In this document: one piece after another, positions 34,073 through 41,944 of the stretch
Position numbering within the stretch: the stretch's first letter is position 1
Layout: every line of letters starts with the position of its first letter
Assembly: GCA_002803225.1 (NCBI GenBank)
Contig: NXFV01000231.1
Location: 1 to 41,944, forward strand
Direction of reading: 5' to 3'
DNA from: Gamarada debralockiae
Taxonomy: Eukaryota; Ascomycota; Leotiomycetes; Helotiales; Hyphodiscaceae
DNA length: 41,944 nt
Position numbers and translations under genes: made by a program
The notes under the pieces: generated by a model
What the model was told of the DNA's origin: nothing
Seen by the model: only the letters and a program-made list of their open reading frames with translations
Database searches by the model: none

Positions 34073-34547
34073 GTTGAGGGAAGCCGAGGCGGGGCAGAGG
34101 GTTTGCGATGATTTAAAGGGTGTACGGGGGATGACTTTGAGAGACCAACAGCGCGAGTTACTGGACTCTGGTGTCAGGGATTCTTCAAGGAGTAATTGTC
34201 ATAACGAGTTACTAGACTCTGGCGTATATGGCATTATAAGGGAGTATTGGCGAGTGTCAAAGCGAGTTACTAGGCTCTGCGACTGTGGCATGGTAAGGGA
34301 GTACTTGGATATTTATTTGTGGCTTTGATGGACATTTGGTTGAAAGTGACAAAGTAGACGGAGTACGGAAAAGCATTTTTTTGTTTTGGTGGATTTTAAA
34401 GCATTATTAGCCGGGAAAGAATTGGGAATTATAGGCACTGCTGCATTGGGATTCATTCATCCATAGTGCTTTAATCGCTTTGAGTTCTGTTCCATCCCGT
34501 TCTACTACAGCATACGAGGTAGTCAATTGTAATCAACTTCGATTTCA
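34073..34547. other. spacer between bZIP copy 2 and the ADH pseudogene
   Basis: Tail-to-tail spacer holding the tandem repeats at 34154-34309 and otherwise AT-rich with no gene. Confidence 0.4.
34154..34309. repeat. three degenerate tandem repeats, about 51-58 bp unit
   Basis: The word CGAGTTACT followed by GACTCTGG or a near variant recurs at 34154, 34205 and 34263. The text between (GGGAGTA.TTGG, GGCAT.ATAAGGGAGTA) is also alike. It starts 80 bp after the stop codon of the second bZIP and may lie in its 3' UTR. Confidence 0.75.
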
Positions 34548-36182
34548 CTATGAGTTGAAATCCACTACACATTTTCCTGCCACCTTTCCTTCTCTCAATT
34601 TCTGAGCCCTCCAGGAAGTTTGCTTACTAGATATGTCTCGTAGATCGGCTTCAGAAGTCCCTAAAAGACTGTCAGCAGTGCCTCAGAGAAGAGGATGGAA
34701 CATGCCCTCGCTGCAAAGCCCAACGCTTGCATCCGTGTCTCGTATAGAGCCAAACATGGTCCCAGTGACATGCAAATTCTTAAACACAAAGAACGCCGGA
34801 TCTCCATCCACGGTCGCGGATCCATTCGGCGCTAATCTGTCGTCAGCATTCCATCCTCATCCTCATCCTCACCCCTTCAAATCAAAGCTCCACTCACGCA
34901 AACCAATACACATAGCCCTCCCACCTACCCTAACCATCTGCATCGCGCTCTTATAAGCAGCCGCACTCCCAGCCGTAACAAAAATTTCATGTGCTCCCTT
35001 CCCATCCGCAATCCTCATCACCTCCTCTTCAACGCTCTTCACCTGCGTGAAATCCACAAATGCTTCACACCAAAGCTTATGGCAAAGCATACGTTTCTCT
35101 TCACCGCCGTCAATGGCTATCACGCAAAGTCCCATGGCTTTGGCAATTTGCACGCCTATGTGGCCTACGCCTCCTCCGCCCCCGGGGAATACGGCCCAGT
35201 TCTCTGTTTTGAGCTCTGATTCTGCCAGCTGCGTCCTGTCAGCTTAAATTTCAAATTATTTCAGCAACTTCGGATCCTCTTACGCTTCTATAAATCGTTG
35301 ATCCAGGGCACATAATCGGTCCAGCCGTAAAATCATCAACACTATCCGGAATCATCGTCGTGTACCTCGCCAGACTCGTGATAATGCTAGTACGTTCCTT
35401 AGGACGCTAATGTGATGTTTTGAGAGATTGATTTGGCTTTTTGGATGATTTTATATACCGGCAGTCATTGGCCCCATCGCCGCTGGCCCAGGACATATAG
35501 GTCTCATGCAGTCCATCCCAACACAATACACCATTCATGCAGATATCCCACATTGGCTTAATACCACCCCTATCGCCTACTTTCTATTTTTTTTACATTG
35601 GCACCTACCTTTTACTACAACGTCCGCCCTCTCGTGTCTAGGAGATCGACTTGCAATATGGTACCGTGACTGACGAAAAGTATAGAGAATGTGGTTGGAT
35701 TATTAAGGCTGTAAAGATGCTGGAGATACTAACGAACAAACCAAGTACAGTAGTCTGTACTTATAGACAGAAACCTTCCTATGACTCATAGAACAAGTCA
35801 CGCTGATCAAGTGAACCCTGAGTCATGTGATGCCATGCTTAGCAGGCAACACAGTTGACCAGGAAGACTGACTATCTGCCTAGAGCCAGAGTCACCAACA
35901 TTATAGTGCCTAGAACCAGAGTCACTAATTACTCATTCCAACAGATCGGAACATGTAGTGGAGGTCGGAGTAGCAAACTCCGGGTTGCGTTGATGAGGAG
36001 GAGCACATCGTCGGGCCCTGGTTATGGGGTTAGTAGTGAGGTTGGTTGAGAAGGAGGGGGTAATTACCGGTTCTGGGACTGGGACTTTGAGGACTTCGAT
36101 GCGGAAGCTGGGGCCTTCGTCGATTACGTAGCCTGCTTTGTAGGTATTTGGGTATCTCTGGATCTTCACTGGCTTGGACCAT
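34548..36182 (-). pseudogene. Zinc-type alcohol dehydrogenase (MDR, ADH1-like) pseudogene
   Basis: Pieces of a complete ADH1-type protein can be followed on the minus strand, but in changing frames: MVQA at 36182; IQRYPNTYKAGYVIDEGP; GPDDVLLLINAT then GVCYSDLHYM (catalytic zinc region); HERADVVVKVGANV; GIKPMWDICMNGVLCWDGL (structural zinc loop); ARYTTMIPDSVDDF; GPIMCPGSTIYRS. A canonical intron then joins to SELKTENWAVFPGGGGGVGH (NAD-binding motif), an intact stretch to CIGL (about 34917), SATVDGDPAFFVFKNLHV, LLKPIYE and KLREGKVAGKCVVDFNS before TAG at 34548. At least seven single-base indels, a CAG-to-TAG-like stop in GTYQ (near 35390) and one intron with a GC donor (near 34690) are seen. 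A 295-bp insertion splits YMF from RHE. A functional homologue would oxidise or reduce alcohols and aldehydes, the step next to the neighbouring ALDH. Confidence 0.9.
35649..35943 (-). mobile_element. 295-bp insertion in the ADH pseudogene, 5-bp TSD, LTR-like
   Basis: GATCG flanks it on both sides (35644-35648 and 35944-35948). Reading the minus strand across one GATCG copy with the element removed continues the ADH frame from YMF to RS-P-RHE, so the edges are exact. On the minus strand it starts TGTTGGAATGAG, like the solo LTR at 37956 (TGTTGGAACG). It contains a tandem 27-29-bp repeat (GTGACTCTGG.TCTAGGCA, twice) and a TATA-like TCTATAAG. The far end is AAGT rather than CA, so it is a diverged solo LTR or another small element. 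Confidence 0.7.
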
Positions 36183-36907
36183 TTTTAGGAGCAGCAGGGA
36201 TACTAGGAAATGAAAATAGTTTGGAAGAAATACTATCACATAAAAATTGAAAGCTGAAGGCATAACTTGGCTTGAAAGTTTAAATAGCTCGTCGTTTTGG
36301 ACAATCCCAAGGTTGAGGATCCCTGTGTCTTTATATCTTGAATCTAGGTTCTGAGCAGCGGGGTAATAGTGGGGTGGGACTGACGGCTAAACCTTTCCCT
36401 CGTTCCATTACCAGTCACTGGCCGTTGTCTACATGCCTATGGAGATTTATCTAGAGTTACATATCTAATGTATAGTGTGCTTAGGTTAATGTTTGTGCTG
36501 AAATGGCTATATGAAATAGAATAGAGAGGTAATCCCTAACTTGCACAGAGTCAAATCTCTGAACTTTTGTTCCAGCTCCATGATATAAGCTGACCCTATT
36601 GAGTACCCACGTGGCCGTCTATTCCTGGGCCACGTCGAAAAATGTGCACGGATCTGTAGAACGTCGAGTCACATAAGTCGGCAGGCGTTTCGAATCGATA
36701 ACGACATTGCATTCCGGCTAACATACCAGAAAGTCGCAAGTCAGAAGAGAAGCCTTTTAACGGAGATATCATCATATCCAGATGGAGGCCAACTTATGCG
36801 AGAGGTGTCTGGCATTCTTCAACAAGTGCACTGAGGTGGCTAGGCTAGGCCATCCATGAAGATCGAAATGTTTTTGTGAGACCACGATTCTCTGTTAACT
36901 CGAGGCA
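36183..36907. other. intergenic, nothing recognised
   Basis: Former promoter side of the ADH pseudogene. No open frame, repeat or RNA gene could be supported. Confidence 0.35.
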
Positions 36908-37330
36908 TCATATTATATCCTCGCTAAGAGAAGCCGCCAAGATGGATGCGGCTTGTGCTTTCTTTTCTCGCAGCAGTTTCAAAGGAGATTTGCTTTTGAA
37001 ACCAGCCTTTCTACTACCGAGCTCGACGCTCTGGAAACAATCATAACAGGAAACATCCCCCGAAGATAGAGAACGATCAGGGAGTGTTAGTCTTGAGATG
37101 CTTGGTGGACCTACTAAAATATCATATTTCAGCATTCTCCTTGACTCCACGAGCTCCCCCGTCGCCTCAGGCATGTGCTCGTCATGCCTTTCCCCTGCCA
37201 GGCATTTAGTTACTTTCACTGGCATGAGCTTCATGTGCGTAATTTCGAGATTAAAATCACTTTTCCTAGCAGCAACAGACGAAGAACCGATTGAATCATC
37301 TACTGGATCAGATTCAGCTTTCAGACTCAT
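36908..37330 (-). CDS. hypothetical protein, about 140 residues
   Basis: A continuous frame from the first ATG (37328-37330) to a stop at 36908. The product is hydrophilic with Ser-rich and Lys-rich parts (KSKSPLKLLREKKAQAAS near the C-terminus) and a stretch ITHMKLMPVKVTKCLAGE. No signal peptide, membrane segment or family was recognised. It could be a small gene, the last exon of a longer one, or a relic; codon use does not look random. No intron was needed. Confidence 0.35.
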   Translation of the reverse strand: MSLKAESDPVDDSIGSSSVAARKSDFNLEITHMKLMPVKVTKCLAGERHDEHMPEATGELVESRRMLKYDILVGPPSISRLTLPDRSLSSGDVSCYDCFQSVELGSRKAGFKSKSPLKLLREKKAQAASILAASLSEDII

Positions 37331-37955
37331 GCGGAAGTGGCTAAAACTCTGCACGGATAGTCACACCGAATGCCGCATAGTTGCCGGCGAGGGCCCAACC
37401 TGACTTATATGTCTCGATGGCAAACAGCCAAGACTCAGTGAGATTTCTATGCTTGATAATTATTAATGATATTTACTGCTATTTTAAAATTTCTCCTATT
37501 CGCTCTTATCTTTTCGTACGAACTATAAAATAGATTCTAAGGCAAATTTATCTCTTTTAGAGTATTTTCTTGCTTAAGATTTAATCTAAACTAGAACATA
37601 TAAGTTAAAATAACCTTAATATACTGCAATAACACAGGCTTATACTTGTATAGCATATAATAATAAAGATTTTTAATATAAGTATTATATCTATTATATA
37701 GCCTCTTTATATAATACTTTAGTTATTACAAAAATATATATGTATCTCTAGTTAGAGAATATAATTACTACAGTATTGGTTGTCATACAAAATCTGGTGG
37801 AAAGGGTTTGTAACAGCTATAGGTAACTGGAGGACAACAGGAGAGATCATAGTATATCAGAGAAGTAGCAGTTCAGTAAAAGAAGAAGTATTAGTTGTAT
37901 TGATAGTAGAATTCATGAGCATTCGTACGATCTGATTTCCGAAACTCAAGCTTGT
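37331..37955. repeat. AT-rich block, probably RIP-mutated repeat
   Basis: Especially 37440-37760: long runs of A/T with TATA/TTAA words and no open frame. The composition is sharply different from the genes around it. It leads directly into the solo LTR. Confidence 0.5.
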
Positions 37956-38097
37956 TGTTGGAACGTGACACCTGAGTCATAACCCACTTGGCCCTGTTGC
38001 CTAGGGTATGAGTCACTGCGCTGTATATATAGCCCTTGGATCACTACCCTCTAAATGTCAAGCTGCTTTCACATTCTACAACTCTGACCTCGCAACA
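37956..38097 (+). mobile_element. solo LTR, 142 bp
   Basis: Begins TGTTGGAACG and ends CGCAACA, giving inverted TGTTG/CAACA termini. It is flanked by CTTGT (37951-37955) and CTTGC (38098-38102), a 5-bp target duplication with one C/T difference. It contains a TATA core CTGTATATATAG at 38021-38032 as expected of an LTR promoter. No matching second LTR with an internal region was recognised, so it is called solo. Confidence 0.75.
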
Positions 38098-39804
38098 CTT
38101 GCCCCTTCTCAAGTAGGGGCTAGTACCTTTACTTATACCTTAATTAGCGGACCGAGTAGCTAACTGAGTGGCTACTTCTGTAGACCTAAGCTAGACCTAG
38201 ATCTAGGCTCTTGTTACGCTAAGGTTGATTCTATGAGAAAGGTGATACTTGCTAAGGTTATATCTGATGTAAAATTTAGAGGCATGGTTTAAGCCAATTA
38301 AAGAGCAGCTCGCAATGGTCAAACTAACAAAGTGTGGAAGAGTTAAATCAAGTGCTAGGCCGACGAGCTTACGCCTCTTCTACTCCTGAACCTGATCTAT
38401 CAGGCACTTAAAAGGAAGGAAATGGAAGGGGTACAGGGACGTAATTTAAGTCCGACCTCTCGTCAGTAACGCCGAACTGAGCCTTCTCCAAGCACTGGCG
38501 AGGTGGCAAGAACAGATGAACGAAGGAGCAGGAGCAGGAGCAGGAGCTGAGAGGGGGAGGGGGAAACTAGGGAAAGGGCACGTGGAGGACGTGGGGAAAG
38601 ACGGGGATAGCTTTATTCCATTTGTTTCCTATATATTTTGTATTGCACTGAATGATTTGTACTTATCTTAAATTGGGGCTTTAACAACCCCCGAAAAAAG
38701 CAATGTATTAATCTCACGGAGTGATGGTTCCCATAGAGATATCAGTGCCATGGTCTAATTGACCAATTAGACGTCTAGTTCGCATTTATCGTCCAATTGA
38801 TGAATTCCATGGTCTAATTTAAGAATAACTCGTACTGACGAGTCCCATGCAACAGTGTGCGATGCTAGAAGAGGTGAGGAGAGCGATAACGATAAGAGTT
38901 GAGGACTTCATGATGTTCGCGAACACCCTAACACTTCATGACCAGCCGATGGTGAAGAAATGGAAAACCCAGATCAGTGTTCCATAATTTTGAGACCACG
39001 AATAACAAACATGGGCCGCATTTGATCGTCGTCGCCTTGCAATTCCACACCAGCCGATATCTATATCTTGGCACATTGTGCACTTTGTTGGAGACTGCCC
39101 TGTTTTGGTCCCTGCGGAAGAGACGCCGGAAGTGGCTGTTGCGACATACTGCGGGGGAATTCCCACCCCGCTCGATATAACCCACAGCAAATTTTGGACG
39201 CCATAGATATCGAAATTGGCACCTGAGAAAGAGGGAGAAGTGTCTAGGTTACAATCTTAAATTATATTCGAAGTAGATTCTCACTATAATGATCGAAAGT
39301 GACCCAATTATGATCGAGATACCCAGGAATATTGCACAGAAACGAGCACACGAGTTATTTCAGTATGATGCCATCACGAACGGCTCTAGCAGGAGATTTT
39401 GGCGGACACTGCTAGTGGCTGACAAGGAGCCAGTCTGACCGTTGAGGGCTAGCGCACTGTTTTGGTCAGCCTGCACCAATACTCCCCTCGTGGCAAGAAA
39501 CATGCCAACCGTGAGGCCACGCCGTTCAAATATAGTAGAAAATAATCGATTGATCTCTAACTTAGGGGGTTGAGGCACTCTGTATATATAGGCCTCTGGA
39601 TGGATAGTGTAATTACAACATAAATACCTATAGCTCTCAATAAACGTCTCTGAACTACACCGTTGGTTCCCTTATATATGGCATACCACAGTACCCCCAG
39701 GGTACCAATTAGTAGGTGCCTACTAATCCCCTTGCCTACCAATATATGGACAGCAAATTACCAGCTAAAAATGCTCGCCCTTTGGGTTTAATAGTTCGTG
39801 GCAA
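38098..39804. repeat. repeat-derived, gene-free region with LTR-like core and microsatellite
   Basis: No intact gene. A short (GGAGCA)n tract lies at 38525-38548 within a purine-rich patch. At 39578-39600 the text CTCTGTATATATAGGCCTCTGG closely resembles the TATA core of the LTR at 37956, suggesting a second, diverged LTR at roughly 39440-39660 whose ends could not be fixed. AT-rich, stop-rich sequence follows to 39804. Confidence 0.4.
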
Positions 39805-41033
39805 TTAACCCATAGTAGCCTCAATGATGGTGCGAGGCCCAACATCTTCGCTCGAGCCGCTGCCGAACTCCTCATTTCCTCCTACACGAGTCGACTGGGT
39901 ATTGGTAATGGTTGTCATAACTCGAATGCTCTTCCCGAGATCTGATTGGAGTTCGTGTTCGTCGTCAGCAAGTTCCCTCTTGCGGAAGTATCCGACCCGA
40001 GATACACTCCTAGGATATGTCATGACCCTGGTCGCTGCAGTCGATGACCCGAAGAGTCTAGATCGAGAGAGGAAAGCGACAAAAAGCGGTCGCATAGTTG
40101 CCATTGCTGATGCAGTAAGGCCAATGCCAGGTTCCACCGTTGACCAGATAGCAACATCTGTGTTGGCCCACAAAAAGTCATAAGTCTCGGTCAATTTGTG
40201 GATATATGGAAAGCGGACAATACTCGCTGTGGAACCACTACAGGTTGTCAGTGGCTGATATTCTAAGAGGCGCAGGAAGGGGAATCATACAGAGCACCAA
40301 GCCCTAGGATTAGGGCTACCGAGACCTTAGTGCGGGGGTTCATATTCAGGTTCCAAACCAGGAAGATTGGTAGGATGCCCACTGTCCAATCCGACCACGT
40401 AGAAATTGCCCCATGAGCATAAGTCATGCTTGCAACAACAATTGTCGGCATGCATGTACCTGGCTGCCCGAGAAATCTCATCCAGAAGTACGATTGTGGG
40501 CGGCACTGGAGGATCATCACCAAAACGTAAGCGATGCTGAAGACGGTGGAAACGATGACTACGCTCCATATGGTGAATTTTTGATATGTCTTCAAGGCTA
40601 TCGGCAGTAGGAAAATGCAAACGCTGGCTTTTATAAAGGCAGTAGTTGTGATGTACGATATTTCGCCGCAATACCACCACTACACAAGTTAGAAAAGGTA
40701 TACAAGCAACATTTGGCTGTAGAGAATTACCATCATAGCTGCTGAGAAGTTTTCCTTTGAGATATCGTAGATATGTCGTCCTGTACCGATCTTTGCACCT
40801 AAAATAACGACAGTGCAAAAGAATGTGAAGGAGACCTACACATCAGTTAGTTACACACAGCAGAAGGAGGGTGCTAGTCATACAAGGGCGAGAACAGCGA
40901 GCCAATCGTCAATTCTAAACCGTTTCGTCATAAACAGCTTAACATAGCACCGTAGGCTCACTGCAATCCACGATAAAATCAAGAATAATATCGCTACAGC
41001 TTCCACTTCCGGGCCGCGATTAGGGATAGCCAT
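39805..41033 (-). CDS. fungal rhodopsin-domain 7TM integral membrane protein
   Basis: Exons 41033-40884, 40835-40731, 40679-40291 and 40237-39805 (introns 48, 51 and 53 nt, all GT-AG, all in frame) give 358 residues. The N-terminus MAIPNRGPEVEAVAILFLIL and the RIDDWLAVLAL block at the end of TM2 are hallmarks of the fungal rhodopsin-like family (often annotated PTH11-like or SAT4-like). Further helices: SFTFFCTVVILGAKIGTG, EISYITTTAFIKASVCIFLL, FTIWSVVIVSTVFSIAYVLV, a long extracellular loop with conserved Cys (CRPQSYFW, GTCMPT), then ILPIFLVWNLNMNPRTKVSV. VEPGIGLTASAMATMRPLF closes the last helix. The cytoplasmic tail is Ser/Thr-rich. Family members have been proposed as surface sensors in some plant pathogens; the ligand here is unknown. 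The first in-frame ATG is used; the open frame upstream has only TTG. Confidence 0.88.
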
Positions 41034-41911
41034 AGCGAAGTCATTAAACGTTGAGGAAGAGTATAGTTCCAAGCAATTGAAGCCAAGTTAAAATTAGGAG
41101 TCGTCGCGCTACATGCCATCAGACGGGGCGTACGAGACAAATATATATACTATTTCTGCCACTCGATGTCGACAATCTTCGCCTCGGACCAAATCACCAC
41201 TTGTCTAAGTCGTCTTTGTTAGGGAAGAAACTTTTTTTGTTTTGACATGGGGCTTAGGCATTAATAATAGGGGATAGTGTGGATTAGTGCGGGGCCCCAT
41301 ACTAATGCGGAGCGTGCCGCTGCCGAAATTTGGGAGCAGGGGAGTTTCACGTTGTGGGCGGGTTACGTGAACTGGATGTTCCTGCAGAAGCCTCGCTAAA
41401 CCTTTGCCGACAACCGAGATAAAAAAGATTTGGAAAAGCTAGACTCTGTGCAAAGGGGTAGACCTTCCTTCTTTGGGATATGGTCGCGTGTCTTCTTATT
41501 GTCGTGTGCTCTTCTGTGGGATATTGTCGCATGCTTGTGCAGCTCATTGTTTCCAGGCGCCTTGGTGGCGCTTTGGATATGCCGCCAAACCGAACTTATC
41601 GGCTTCACAACACTTCGACCCCAGGGAGTTGTCAAATGACCATTTGCAGTTAAATTTCATAGCTTGAGCATTACTGAATTGGTCGTCGCCGTACTACACA
41701 GTGACTGGACTAAACTTAAACCAGCTGGGCGAAAGAGGCCTAAGCAATATAGAAAAAATGTTTTAAGGGTGTGGAAGCCTAGAGGCCAGTGTGGCATGAG
41801 TCATGTGCACCTTGCACGTGACGAGGAATGTACAGGTGCTGCACTGTATTTATATGGAGATCTGTCCATACGACGAGCAGGAGCTGATGCATTCAGTCCT
41901 CGAACCTGTCT

Positions 41912-41912
<1 letters not shown>
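41034..41912. other. intergenic, repeat-like towards the end
   Basis: Promoter side of the rhodopsin-like gene to about 41250, then no gene. From about 41790 the text (CATGAGTCATGTG, CTGTATTTATATGG) resembles an LTR or the tail of another repeat. Confidence 0.35.

Positions 41913-41944
<32 letters not shown>
41913..41944 (+). repeat. terminal poly(A) run, at least 32 nt
   Basis: An uninterrupted A run to the last base of the window. It could be the tail of a retroposed element or a simple repeat at which the assembly stopped. It is not telomeric (no TTAGGG units). Confidence 0.7.

Noticed and set aside
35778..35830. TGACTCA / TGAGTCA words resembling Gcn4/AP-1 sites near the bZIP genes
   Set aside because: They lie inside the inserted element and recur in LTR-like DNA; no evidence of a regulatory role for the neighbours.
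41890..41944. Box-B-like GGTTCGAGGAC on the minus strand beside the poly(A), suggesting a SINE
   Set aside because: Orientation relative to the A tail is wrong for a tRNA-derived SINE and no box A was found.
41880..41944. Telomere at the window end
   Set aside because: The end is a plain A run with no TTAGGG-type repeats.

Overview
The window looks like nuclear DNA of a filamentous ascomycete, most plausibly a Leotiomycete, though the class is only a guess. The genes have many 46-90 nt GT-AG introns with CTAAC/CTGAC-type branch points. The family mix is also typical: HET, Clr5, metacaspase, fungal CorA-like proteins, bZIP-DUF3425 regulators and a fungal rhodopsin-domain protein. Several genes carry point nonsense codons of the CAG/TGG to TAG or CGA to TGA kind, next to AT-rich decayed repeats, as expected where repeat-induced point mutation (RIP) or methyl-cytosine decay has acted.

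Layout. 1-12 kb is a gene graveyard. A decayed AT-rich repeat (1-660) is followed by a HET-domain relic (819-1475), an intact 1161-residue CorA-like gene on the minus strand (1917-5887) containing a 9-nt micro-exon, a 264-bp MITE with 67-bp inverted repeats (6874-7137), a Clr5-domain pseudogene (9745-10463) and a metacaspase pseudogene that has lost its catalytic cysteine (10542-11675). 12.5-16 kb holds a second CorA-like gene (12533-14218, +) tail-to-tail with an extended SDR / NAD(P)-dependent epimerase (14683-15937, -).

16.7-25 kb is a housekeeping block: SAD1/USP39 (16780-18396, +), RRP9/U3-55K (18545-20284, -), proteasome beta-4 PRE1 (20892-21629, +) whose start codon is split by an intron, and the DEAD-box helicase DED1 (22850-24934, +). 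26-34 kb holds a 2OG-Fe(II) oxygenase and then two paralogous bZIP-DUF3425 regulators (27932-29651 and 32518-34072, both +) bracketing an aldehyde dehydrogenase (29750-31386, -) that carries two compensating single-base frameshifts. 34.5-36.2 kb is a zinc alcohol dehydrogenase pseudogene with many indels and a 295-bp insertion bounded by a 5-bp target duplication. 37-41.9 kb is AT-rich, repeat-rich DNA with a 142-bp solo LTR, an LTR-like relic, an intact fungal rhodopsin-domain 7TM gene (39805-41033, -) and a terminal 32-nt A run.

Working together. Sad1 (U4/U6.U5 tri-snRNP) and Rrp9 (U3 snoRNP) are convergent RNP-assembly genes, and Rrp9 and Pre1 share a divergent promoter. The two bZIPs with the ALDH and the dead ADH form a plausible small, decaying alcohol/aldehyde metabolism locus (inference). 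The HET, metacaspase and Clr5 relics lie around intact CorA-like membrane genes, suggesting turnover of a former cell-death or self-recognition region (inference). Exon boundaries were worked out by eye from splice motifs and reading-frame continuity; no database search was run.
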